Program-made: the position numbers and the translations under genes
Notes under the pieces: generated by a model
What the model was told of the DNA's origin: nothing
The model's database searches: none
Seen by the model: the letters and a program-made list of their open reading frames with translations, nothing else
Assembly: GCA_963802905.1 (NCBI GenBank)
Contig: CAWDKH010000009.1
Coordinates: 62,001-126,000, forward strand
Origin: DASQFQ01 sp963802905
GTDB taxonomy: Bacteria; Actinomycetota; Thermoleophilia; Solirubrobacterales; Solirubrobacteraceae
DNA length: 64,000 nucleotides
Direction of reading: 5' to 3'
Part shown: one piece after another, positions 42,488 through 50,180 of the stretch
Layout: each line of letters opens with the position of its first letter
Numbering within the stretch: position 1 is the first letter of the stretch

Positions 42488-43061
42488 GGCACACGGCGCG
42501 CCGGTGGTAGATGAGGATCGCCAGCGCCCCGTTCACCACGCCGAAGTAGATGGGATAGAGGAGCAGCGAGACGTCCAACGTGCCGACCGCGCCCGCCGCG
42601 AGCGTGCCGCTGAGGCTCGCGAAGGCGAACGTCGCGAGGGTCTCCGAGTCGGGATCGCGGTAGGTCTTCGGGATCATCATCGCCGCCGCGATCAGGTCGG
42701 CGGCGACGACGCAGCTGGTGGCGACGATCGGCTCCTCGGCGACGATCCAGCCGATCACCCCGCCGCTCGCGATCGCGATCAGGATCCCGTCGCTCGCGCT
42801 CATGCCGCCCTCGCCGCGGCCGATCGCGAGCACGAAGACGAGGCTGGTGAGGACGGCCTGCGTGGCCACCATGAGCAGGCTCCACGAGGCGCCGTCGGCG
42901 CGCTGGGACAGGCACACCACGACCGCGAGCACGCTCCAGATCAACCACGTCCCCCGGTGCGGCCGCGTGGTCCCGCGGAGGGTGTCGCCGACGTAGGGGA
43001 TCGTGTCGGCGATGCCGACCAGGCCGGCGAGCACGCCGAGCGCGGGCGCGACATCGATCAT
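42474..43061 (-). CDS. Small polytopic membrane protein with two PQ-loop-like halves
   Basis: A 195-residue protein with about six or seven hydrophobic helices. Two halves resemble each other: GIADTIPYVGDTLRGTTRPH with TWLIWSV, and ADLIAAAMMIPKTYRDPDSE with TLATFAFAS. The IP-x-x-DTxR / IP-K-x-x-RDP pattern recalls PQ-loop/SWEET-type repeats with IP replacing PQ. A transporter is a reasonable guess, but no family is proven. It is the last gene of a three-gene leftward operon, overlapping the SpeD-like gene by 4 bases, so its cargo may be that enzyme's product. Confidence 0.72.
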   Translation of the reverse strand: MIDVAPALGVLAGLVGIADTIPYVGDTLRGTTRPHRGTWLIWSVLAVVVCLSQRADGASWSLLMVATQAVLTSLVFVLAIGRGEGGMSASDGILIAIASGGVIGWIVAEEPIVATSCVVAADLIAAAMMIPKTYRDPDSETLATFAFASLSGTLAAGAVGTLDVSLLLYPIYFGVVNGALAILIYHRRAVCLSRT

Positions 43062-43405
43062 CGCTGCAGCACCCGCACGCTCGATGTGCCGCCGAAGTGC
43101 TCGCCGGCGAGGCTGGCCGCGACGTCCGCGTCAAACGGCCGGCACGAGAAGACGTCGACGAAGCAGCGGCCTGAGACCTCGTCGGCGTGCAGCGTGATCG
43201 AGCTGGTCTCGATGAACTGCAGCGCCGACCAGCCCTCGAGCTCGCCGTCGCCGAAGCGGTCGAGCATCAGCGGGCCGTGCGCGCGCATGCCGATGGCATC
43301 GATCACGGCCGGCACGAAGCGCCTGATCGTGTCGGGATCGGCGAGCCGGGCTCGCTCGCAGCCGTGGAGGTCGATCGCTGCGAGGACCCCCCACGTCGGC
43401 ATCAT
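43058..43405 (-). CDS. SpeD-like (S-adenosylmethionine decarboxylase family) protein
   Basis: A 115-residue protein matching the small bacterial AdoMet decarboxylase fold. Ser68 (ETSSITLH), His73 and Cys88 (DVFSC) have exactly the spacing of the Thermotoga enzyme's Ser63, His68 and Cys83, and Ser60 fits Ser55, so pyruvoyl formation by self-cleavage is possible. The residue before the cleavage serine is Thr67 instead of the usual Glu. Relatives with changed sites are known to decarboxylate other amino acids, so AdoMet as substrate is not certain. It is flanked by a methyltransferase (4-base overlap) and a membrane protein (4-base overlap). Confidence 0.8.
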   Translation of the reverse strand: MMPTWGVLAAIDLHGCERARLADPDTIRRFVPAVIDAIGMRAHGPLMLDRFGDGELEGWSALQFIETSSITLHADEVSGRCFVDVFSCRPFDADVAASLAGEHFGGTSSVRVLQR

Positions 43406-44232
43406 GCGGTTCGGGTCGCGACGTAGGCGTAGTAGTTGCAGGCCGCGAAGAACGTGCCGTCCTGCGCGGAGCGGCGCTGATCGGCGAGCCAGGCCTCGAC
43501 GTCCGCGGCGGGCAGCGCGCCGGTCGCGGCGACGAGCGGCGCGTAGGTCTCGGCCAGGCTGAGCATGAAGCGGCCCGACCCCGCCTCGGCGTACACGTGC
43601 GCCTGCGTCTCCATGAGCCGCAGCCCCGCCTCCGGCAGCAGGCGTGGGAGCTCGCGCATCACCCGGGCCGAACTCATGATCGTCGCCTGCAGCGCGACCT
43701 CCATCGCCTGGCCCAGCTGCGCATCGGCGCTGCCGAAGGTCAGTGAGGCGTAGTCGCCGTCGAAGATGGCGACCGAGCCGCCGGGGCGGGTGACCCGCGC
43801 GGCTTGCTCGAGCACGGTGAGCGGGTCGCGGACGTGGCTGACGAGCGTGTGCGCCACGACGGCGTCGAAGCTCGCGGCGGCGAGGTCGAGCTCATGCGCG
43901 TCACCGACGACGAGCTCGACGCGGTCACCCACGCCATCCTCGGCGGCGAGCCGCTGCGCGGCGGCGATGAACTGCGGGCTCTGGTCGACGCCGGTCACGA
44001 TCCCGCGGGTGCGGGCCGCGAGCGCGCGGGTCACGACGCCGGTCCCGCATCCGAGGTCGAGGACCGCCGCCGCGTGCGGGAGGTCGATCAGCTCGAGGTA
44101 CTTGTCGCGGTAGGCCGCGAACACCGGATCGGTGCCGCGGAACTCGAGCCGCTCGATGAACCGCTCAAGCGTCGCGGCGCTCTGCTCGTTGATGAACTGC
44201 ATCGCGTCGCGCGGTTGCGCCTGTGTGGCCAT
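43402..44232 (-). CDS. Class I SAM-dependent methyltransferase
   Basis: A 276-residue methyltransferase of the UbiE/Methyltransf_11 type. Motif I is VLDLGCGTGVVTRAL, the acidic residue after strand 2 is in GVDQSP, and motif IV-like segments are VVAHTLVSHV and PGGSVAIFDGD. The C-terminal 110 residues are helical and may form a substrate cap. ATG 44232 is preferred; the frame extends to 44259 without added conservation. It is the first gene of the operon continuing into the SpeD-like and membrane genes. The methyl acceptor is unknown, but the pairing suggests a polyamine or amine substrate. Confidence 0.87.
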   Translation of the reverse strand: MATQAQPRDAMQFINEQSAATLERFIERLEFRGTDPVFAAYRDKYLELIDLPHAAAVLDLGCGTGVVTRALAARTRGIVTGVDQSPQFIAAAQRLAAEDGVGDRVELVVGDAHELDLAAASFDAVVAHTLVSHVRDPLTVLEQAARVTRPGGSVAIFDGDYASLTFGSADAQLGQAMEVALQATIMSSARVMRELPRLLPEAGLRLMETQAHVYAEAGSGRFMLSLAETYAPLVAATGALPAADVEAWLADQRRSAQDGTFFAACNYYAYVATRTA

Positions 44233-44295
44233 CGTCTGCCCCCTCGGGTCGGCTTGCACCCGAGAGGCGTGACGTCCGGGTTCACGGCGGTGACC

Positions 44296-46177
44296 TCAGG
44301 CGTTCCAGGTGACGGGCAACCTCGGGTCGGGGTCGTAGCTGCAGAACGTGCCGGTGCGCACGGCAACTGAGAGGTGGCGGCCGAGCTCCGGGTGCTCCGC
44401 GTCGAGCCGCCGCAGCGCGCCGCGCACCGCCTTGGTCACGCTGGCCCGCGCGCGCTCGCTGTCCGAGGCAGCGCGCCGGTCGCGCCCACCGAGGCCAATC
44501 GCGCCGGCCAGCTCGCGGGTGAGCGCATCGAGCTCGGCCTCGGCGTGCGCGGCGCGCTCGGGGTCGTTCCAACGGCGCGCCTGCTCGATCTCCGCCTCCA
44601 GCTCGGCGATGCGACCGCGGTAGGCGTGCTTGGCGGGCTCGTCGAGCACGACCCCGGCGTCCGGCGTCCCCACGGCGAGCCGCTCCGGTCGCGCGCTGGC
44701 ACCGCGCGGCGCGTCACCGGTGAGCAGGTCGAGCACGTGGAACTCGCGGTGCGGATGGCGGAGCAGGCGCGCGAGGTAGCCGAGCCCCTTGGCGTCGCGC
44801 ATGCGGATGACCTTCCCGTCGAACGCGATCGTCCAGTAGTCCCCCTCGCGCCGGAACTGCATCGCCGGCTCGCCCGGTGCGGGCTGCGCCGGCACGTCCC
44901 CGGCGGACGCGGCCAGGAGCTGCCACGAGTCGCCCACCGTCGCCAGCGCGTGGCTGCCGCGGTCGACGAAGCCGATCCGCGCGCCCGCGACCAGGTCCGC
45001 AACGGTCCGCGAGACCATCACCTCCCCCGGCGCGGCGCGGGCGAGGATCTCGGCGGCCACGTCCACCGCGACGCCCCGGAGCTCGCCGGCGTGCAGCTCG
45101 CACTCGCCCGTGTGCAGGGCGGCCCGGCACGGGATCCCGGTCCTCTCGCTCTCAGCGACGATCGCCTCGGCGCAGCGGATGGCGCGGGCGGGGCCGTCGA
45201 AGGACGCACCCAGGCTGTCGCCGCGGGCGGGGAGCGCGTCCCCGCGGAAGCGGGCGATCTGGCCGCGCGCGACCGCTTCGACGCGCGTCGACGAACATCA
45301 CGGTGGCGACGACGCGGTCGGGCTCGGGCTCGGGCCGCGTCCCCGTGACCAGCTCCTGCACCTCGGCCACGATCGGCTCGACGTCGCCGATCCACGGCAG
45401 GTGGTCTGAGCCCGGCAGCTCGAGGTAGCGCGCCCCCGGGATGTTCTCGGCCATGTAGCGCGAGTGCGACACGTCGACCGCGACCTCGTCGACGCGATGG
45501 AGGATCACGACGGGCACGCGGATCGCCGGCAGGAGCGGCCGCACGTCGATGTCGAGCATCATCCGCAGCAGCGCGCGAGCTGCCGTCGGTGTTGCCGCCA
45601 GGCGCTGCGCCCGCCCCCATTCGCGCCGCGCCGCCTCGTCCCCGGCCAGCGAGGGCGCCATGGCCGCGAGGTCACCGCCGTCGCCCCACTCGCGCTCGAG
45701 CCGGTCGAGCGCGTCGTCCACGGTCTCCCCACCCCAGTAGCGCCCGATGAAGCTGCGCCGCCAGTCGTAGCGGGCGAAGCACCCCCACAGCAGCAGCCCG
45801 AGCGTGCGCTCGGGATAGGTGGCCGCGAACAGCAGGCACATCGGCCCGCCCTCGGACGCGCCGAGCAGCGCCGCCCGCTGGGACCCGACCGCCTCCATCA
45901 CCGCGCGCATGTCGTCCATGCGCTGCTCGAGCGTCGGCAGGCGGTCCTCGGGCACCCGGTCGGACAGGCCGGTCCCGCGCTTGTCGAACAGGATCAGCCG
46001 GCAGAACGACGCCAGGCGCCGGTAGAACGCGGCGAGCGCCGGCGACTCCCACGCCACGTCAAGATGGGAGATGTAGCCGCGGACGACGATCAGATCGGCC
46101 GGGCCATCGCCCACCACCTGGTAGGCGATGTGAGCGTCCCCGCTCTTGACGTAGCGCGTCTCCGGCTCGCTGCTCAC
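44296..46177 (-). pseudogene. Alpha/beta hydrolase fused to degenerate adenylyl-cyclase domain (frameshifted)
   Basis: About 627 codons with a +1 frame change near 45292. The N-terminal hydrolase (about 1-285): IAYQVVGDGPADLIVVRGY, elbow GASEGGPMC, acid/His region in LHRVDEVAVDVSHS and LPGSDHLPW. It then enters a class III cyclase domain (VATVMFVD); after the shift the sequence is RVEAVARGQIARFRGDALPA, so about 25 residues containing the ST-motif helix are missing. The C-terminal part continues AALHTGECELHAGELRGVAV and ends in a coiled-coil-like region and an ordered tail. The deleted segment means catalysis is unlikely even if the shift is an error. The start is GTG 46177. Confidence 0.77.
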
Positions 46178-46206
46178 AGTCGGCCTCGCGGCCAACCGTA
46201 ACCCAG

Positions 46207-46410
46207 CTAGTCGCGCGCCGCCTTGGCCATGCGGGCGATGCTGGTGATGACGTAGTACAGGGACAGCAGGAAGAACGTCGCGCCGACGATGGCGCGCACC
46301 TGGTCCTCGGTGGCGGGGGTCTTGTCGGCGACGGGGGACGCGACGCGGTCGGCGAGGGTCTCTCGCCATCCGGTCAGTCCGGCGTGGCCGAAGTGCTCGG
46401 TCTTGGGCAT
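46207..46410 (-). CDS. Small single-pass membrane protein
   Basis: A 67-residue protein. The soluble N-terminus (HFGHAGLTGWRETLADRVAS) and a DKTPATEDQV linker precede one transmembrane helix (IVGATFFLLSLYYVITSIAR) and a basic tail. No family is recognised. It stands alone between the hydrolase-cyclase gene and the LLM oxidoreductase, all leftward, with 17- and 29-base gaps, and could be co-transcribed with them. Support comes from good coding composition and plausible topology; it is small enough to need confirmation. Confidence 0.6.
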   Translation of the reverse strand: MPKTEHFGHAGLTGWRETLADRVASPVADKTPATEDQVRAIVGATFFLLSLYYVITSIARMAKAARD

Positions 46411-46427
46411 GTCCTGGCCCTACCCGC

Positions 46428-47297
46428 TCAGGCGAGCGCCTCACGCACGGCGGGGGCGACCTTGGTGGCGAAGCGCTCGGTCTGGCCGAGCTGGTCCTCG
46501 TCGTCGAACCAGGCGACGAAGCCGTCGAAGCGCAGGTCGCGGCCGAGCTTGACGAGCTCCTCGACCCAATGCTCGGCCGGGCCGCTCAGCCAGCCGTCGC
46601 TGCCGCCGTCGGTGATGACGCCGTTGAGGTTGGCGACGCGGCGGATCTTCGCCGGGTCGCGTCCCGCCTTGTGCGCCGCCTCGTCGATCGCGTCCTGGCG
46701 CCCAGGCACCTCCGCGAGCGGCAGCCGCGGCAGGCTCGGCACCCAGCCGTCGGCCAGCCGCCCGACGACGCGCATCATGCGCGGCCCGTAGGCGCCGAGC
46801 CAGATCCCGATCTCGTGCGCCGGCTCCGGGCCGCCGTGCGCGCCCTTCATCCGGTAGTGCTCGCCCTCGGCGGTGATGCCGCGCTCGGCGGCCCACACAC
46901 GGCGGATGATTTCGATCGCCTCGACCAGCGCGTCGACCGACTCGGGGCCGCTGCGGACCGGCCCGCCCCACGCGCCGATGGCCTCCCAGAATGCGCCGGC
47001 GCCGAGCCCCAGCTCGACGCGGCCGCCGCTCAGGCGATCGAGCGTCGCGGCGGACTTGGCGAGAACGCCCGGGTGGCGCAGCGGCAGGTTGGCGACGTCG
47101 GGGAAGAAGCTGACCTGCTCGGTGCGGCCCGCAAGGTAGGAGATCAGCGTCCAGGCGTCGAGGTGGCGGCGCTGGTACGGGTGGTCCTGGATGCCGACGA
47201 GGTCGAGGCCGAGGCGGTCGGCCATCAGCATCTGCTCGATCACCGCCTCCTGGCGCGCGGCCTCGGGCACCGGGAAGACGCCGAACAGGGGCTTCAT
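46428..47297 (-). CDS. LLM-class flavin (F420)-dependent oxidoreductase
   Basis: A 289-residue luciferase-like monooxygenase-fold protein. Landmarks: LFGVFPVPEAARQEAVIEQM, LDLVGIQDHPYQRRHLDAWT, the conserved LSGGRVELGLGAGAFWEAI loop, EIIRRVWAAE, and GIWLGAYGPRMMRVVGRLAD. The latter two are typical of actinobacterial F420-binding members. The reaction is probably hydride transfer to an unknown substrate. ATG 47297 is preferred; a GTG at 47309 would add four residues. It is divergent from the META-domain gene with a 29-base gap. Confidence 0.9.
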   Translation of the reverse strand: MKPLFGVFPVPEAARQEAVIEQMLMADRLGLDLVGIQDHPYQRRHLDAWTLISYLAGRTEQVSFFPDVANLPLRHPGVLAKSAATLDRLSGGRVELGLGAGAFWEAIGAWGGPVRSGPESVDALVEAIEIIRRVWAAERGITAEGEHYRMKGAHGGPEPAHEIGIWLGAYGPRMMRVVGRLADGWVPSLPRLPLAEVPGRQDAIDEAAHKAGRDPAKIRRVANLNGVITDGGSDGWLSGPAEHWVEELVKLGRDLRFDGFVAWFDDEDQLGQTERFATKVAPAVREALA

Positions 47298-47326
47298 CGC
47301 ACGAGCCACGCTATAGGCTCGCGGCC

Positions 47327-47713
47327 GTGGCGCGATGGTTCCTTCCGGCCGCGCTCGCGGCGCTCCTGCTGGCCCTCCCCGGCGCGGCGTCCGCTGCCTC
47401 GCTGGCCGGCACGAAGTGGACGGTCGTCAGCGTTCGCGGCCACGCGGTGCCGCCTTCGGCCGGCGAGCGGCTCAGCTTCCGCGCCCAGCGCTTCAGCGGC
47501 GACGACGGGTGCAACCGGTTCAGCGGCCGTTACCGCGCCACCGGCACCGCGCTGCGCTTCAGGGACGTGATCACGACGGCGATCGGCTGCGAGGGCGGGC
47601 CGCCCAGGATCAGCGACCCGCTCGACCGCGTGCGCGGCTACCGCAGGAGCGGAGACCGGCTGAAGCTCTTGGGCCGCCGCGGACGCACGCTCGCCGTGCT
47701 GAAGCGGCGCTAG
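47327..47713 (+). CDS. Secreted META (HslJ-like) domain protein
   Basis: A 128-residue protein with a signal peptide (ending GAASAA at about 24) and a META domain: LAGTKWTVVSVRG, RAQRFSGDDGCNRFSGRYRA and the IGCEGGP segment, with two cysteines that could pair. META proteins are linked to stress or motility in other bacteria, without a defined reaction. The start is GTG 47327. The 3' end overlaps the convergent lipoprotein gene by 4 bases. Confidence 0.82.
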   Translation: MARWFLPAALAALLLALPGAASAASLAGTKWTVVSVRGHAVPPSAGERLSFRAQRFSGDDGCNRFSGRYRATGTALRFRDVITTAIGCEGGPPRISDPLDRVRGYRRSGDRLKLLGRRGRTLAVLKRR

Positions 47714-49023
47714 CCTGCGGGCAGCGTCACGAATCCGTACCGGGCGGCGTAGCGCTTGCCGCTGTCGATCCGCGTCATCAGCCCCGGTCGCCGTCCCGGC
47801 ACGAAGTTCTGCGGGACGCCGGGAACCTTGAGGAGCTGTCGGCCGGTGCGACCGTCGAGCACGACCGTGCACTGCTTGCCGCCCGCTCCGCACAGCACGT
47901 TGGTCGCGGCGTATCGGCGCCACGTAAGCGAGGGGCCGGTGATGCCGCGGTGGGTCCACGCCGTCCGGCGTGCGCGCACGTCGACGCCGAGGGTGCGCTG
48001 CCGGTCGGGAAGCCCGACGACCAGGTGGCCGGCTGCGTTGCCGTCGATGTTCGCCCCCCGCGGCCCCTTCCAGATCGTCCGGCCGGTCGCAGGGTCCAGC
48101 AGCAGCGCCCGGCCCTTGAGGGCGCTCAAGGCGACCTCGCCGCCGACGTCGCGCGCGAAGTAGGAGTCGCAGTCCTTGCTCCGGTCGCGCCCCAGCTTCA
48201 GCGCCCGCCGCCAGACGACGGCGCCGTCGAGGCTGTACCCGGTGAGGCGCGCCGTGCAGCCCGAGCGCGCCGGCGGCGAGCTCTCGCGCGCATCGACCAG
48301 GTGGCGGCCCACGAGCGTGAGGTAGTGGCTCCGCGGGATGTCGATCGCCGCGCGGGTCGCTCCGCTCGCGGGGTCGAGCACCAGGAAGCGCGGGCGATCG
48401 CCGGTCGGGAAGGTCTGGACGACGAGCACGCCGGTGCCGGTCTGGCTCTGCTCCGCGTTCGCGGGCGCTGGGACCGTCCACCGGGCCGCGCCGGTGCGGG
48501 GATCGTAGGCCGTGATGGTGCACGACCCGCCGCACGTCGGCGCGTACACGCGGCGCCCGTCGGTGAACACGTACTTCGTCGACGGATGCGACCAGCGCAC
48601 CCGGCCCGTACGGGGGTCGAGGCCCTTGACCGCGTGGCGCTGCGCACCCGTGACCGGGACGGCGACGGGCATGCCGCCCACGACGAACCCGCGGAAGTCG
48701 TCGGTGCGCGGGCCCTTGAAGCGCCAGCGGAACGATCCCGAGCTCGTCAGCGACGCCACCGCGCGGGTCTCGACGCCGAAGAAGCCCGACCGCGCGCGCA
48801 GCAGGCTCACCGGCTGTCCCGTGTGTTCAGCGCTGCGCCAGTCGAGCGGATCGAGCGCGGCGGGCGTGGGCGTCGCCATCACCTCGGGTGACTGGGTCGC
48901 TGCCGTGCGGGTGGGGGTCGCGGAATGGGACGGCTCGGTCGAGTCTCCGCCACAACCGTTCAGGGCGGCGCAGCCGAAAACGACCAGCGCCGCTGCGAGT
49001 GCCCGCCGCACGCCGGCGAGCAT
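47710..49023 (-). CDS. PQQ-binding-like beta-propeller lipoprotein
   Basis: A 437-residue exported lipoprotein. The signal ends in a lipobox ALNGC (Cys24), followed by a Ser/Thr/Pro-rich linker (residues 27-56) and repeated blades of the PQQ-like type: LDPRTGRVRWSHP, YDPRTGAARWTVP, LDPASGATRAAID, LDPATGRTIWKGP and LDGRTGRQLLKVP. Each D-P-R/A-T/S-G-x-x-x-W motif is a blade tryptophan-docking strand. It could be a scaffold or binding protein on the outer face of the membrane. No PQQ-enzyme catalytic residues were identified. It is 11 bases downstream of moaDE on the same strand. Confidence 0.85.
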   Translation of the reverse strand: MLAGVRRALAAALVVFGCAALNGCGGDSTEPSHSATPTRTAATQSPEVMATPTPAALDPLDWRSAEHTGQPVSLLRARSGFFGVETRAVASLTSSGSFRWRFKGPRTDDFRGFVVGGMPVAVPVTGAQRHAVKGLDPRTGRVRWSHPSTKYVFTDGRRVYAPTCGGSCTITAYDPRTGAARWTVPAPANAEQSQTGTGVLVVQTFPTGDRPRFLVLDPASGATRAAIDIPRSHYLTLVGRHLVDARESSPPARSGCTARLTGYSLDGAVVWRRALKLGRDRSKDCDSYFARDVGGEVALSALKGRALLLDPATGRTIWKGPRGANIDGNAAGHLVVGLPDRQRTLGVDVRARRTAWTHRGITGPSLTWRRYAATNVLCGAGGKQCTVVLDGRTGRQLLKVPGVPQNFVPGRRPGLMTRIDSGKRYAARYGFVTLPAG

Positions 49024-49034
49024 AGCTCCGGAAG

Positions 49035-49676
49035 CTAGACCGGCGGGAGCGTGCCCTCGACGCGGGACCGCTCGCCCGCGGCGTCGACTTCGACCTTCCA
49101 GATCGGTGCCTCCGCCTTCACGCGATCGATCAGCGCGCGGGCGGCGTTGAACGCCTCGCCGCGGTGCGGCGCGGAGGCGGCCACGATCACGCTCGGCTCC
49201 GACAGCGGCACGGTGCCGACCCGATGCTCCAGGGCGACCGCGCTGCAGCCGTAGGCGGCCGCCACCTCCTCGCCGATCGCGCGCAGCTTGGCCTCCGCCA
49301 TCTCGGTGTACGCCTCGTAGTCGAGCTCCCGCACCTCGCGGGTGACGCCCTCGAACAGCACCACGGCGCCGGCCGCAGGATCGCGGACCGCGTCGGCAAC
49401 GCCCGCGAGGTCGAGCGGGTCGCCGGTGACGCGAACGCGGCGCACGACCGCGGCGCCGCCGCTCACCGGCGGCACGAGCGCGACCTCGTCAGCCTCGCTG
49501 ACGAGAGCGGAGGCGTCGGCGTACTCGCGGTTGATCGCCACCACGCAGGAGCGCGGCGCGACGTCCATCGCGGCGAGCAGGTCGGCCACGCGTGCGCCGT
49601 CGGGCAGCTCGATTTGCACGCGGTCCGACCCCGCGCGCTCGCGCAGGCCGGCGAACAGACGGACGGTCACGACCAC
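49035..49676 (-). CDS. moaX: MoaD-MoaE fusion, molybdopterin synthase
   Basis: A 213-residue fusion. Residues 1-74 are a ubiquitin-like MoaD domain ending VPPVSGG (Gly73-Gly74). Residues 77-213 are MoaE (VVLFEGVTREVRELDYEAYT, IVAASAPHRGEAFNAARALI, DRVKAEAPIWKVE). Molybdopterin synthase adds two sulfurs to the pterin; MoaD must expose a C-terminal Gly-Gly for thiocarboxylation, yet here it is internal. Mycobacterial MoaX has the same layout and is cleaved after the Gly pair, so processing is expected here too. The gene is divergent from moaC with 24 bases between starts. Confidence 0.92.
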   Translation of the reverse strand: MVVTVRLFAGLRERAGSDRVQIELPDGARVADLLAAMDVAPRSCVVAINREYADASALVSEADEVALVPPVSGGAAVVRRVRVTGDPLDLAGVADAVRDPAAGAVVLFEGVTREVRELDYEAYTEMAEAKLRAIGEEVAAAYGCSAVALEHRVGTVPLSEPSVIVAASAPHRGEAFNAARALIDRVKAEAPIWKVEVDAAGERSRVEGTLPPV

Positions 49677-49700
49677 AGGGACACCCTAGACTCAGAAGGG

Positions 49701-50180
49701 ATGGAGGGACCCGCACTCACGCACCTGGACGACACCGGCCAGGCCCGCATGGTCGACGTCGGCGAGAAGGAGCCGACCGTCCGCTGGGCCCGCGCCCGCG
49801 CCGTGGTCCGCATGTCGCCCGAAGCCGCCTCGCGCGTGGTCAGTGGTGACAACCCGAAGGGCGACGTGATCGGCGTCGCGCGCATCGCCGCCATCCAGGC
49901 CGCAAAGCGCACCGACGAGCTGATCCCACTCTGCCACCAGCTGCCGCTCTCCCACGTCGACCCGCAGATCGCCGTCGACCCCTCCGAGGGCCGCGTGACG
50001 ATCGTCGTCGAGACGCGCACGACCGACCGCACCGGCGTCGAGATGGAGGCGATGGTCGCCTGCTCGGTGGGCGCGCTGACGATCTACGACATGGTCAAGG
50101 GCATCGAGCCGGGCGTCGTCATCGAGCGCGTCGAGCTGCTCGACAAGACCGGCGGCAAATCGGACTTCCACCGCGCATGA
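49701..50180 (+). CDS. moaC: Cyclic pyranopterin monophosphate synthase MoaC
   Basis: A 159-residue enzyme acting after MoaA in molybdopterin synthesis, forming cPMP. Family landmarks: MVDVGEKEPTVRWARARA, GDNPKGDVIGVARIAAIQAA, LIPLCHQLPLSHV, the TGVEMEAMVA segment, LTIYDMVKGIEPG and the end LLDKTGGKSDFHRA. The Lys and Asp active-site residues are in place. The ATG at 49701 follows a TAGACT hexamer (49687-49692) by 8 bases, so translation may be leaderless. The stop overlaps the moaA start by 4 bases. Confidence 0.95.
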   Translation: MEGPALTHLDDTGQARMVDVGEKEPTVRWARARAVVRMSPEAASRVVSGDNPKGDVIGVARIAAIQAAKRTDELIPLCHQLPLSHVDPQIAVDPSEGRVTIVVETRTTDRTGVEMEAMVACSVGALTIYDMVKGIEPGVVIERVELLDKTGGKSDFHRA

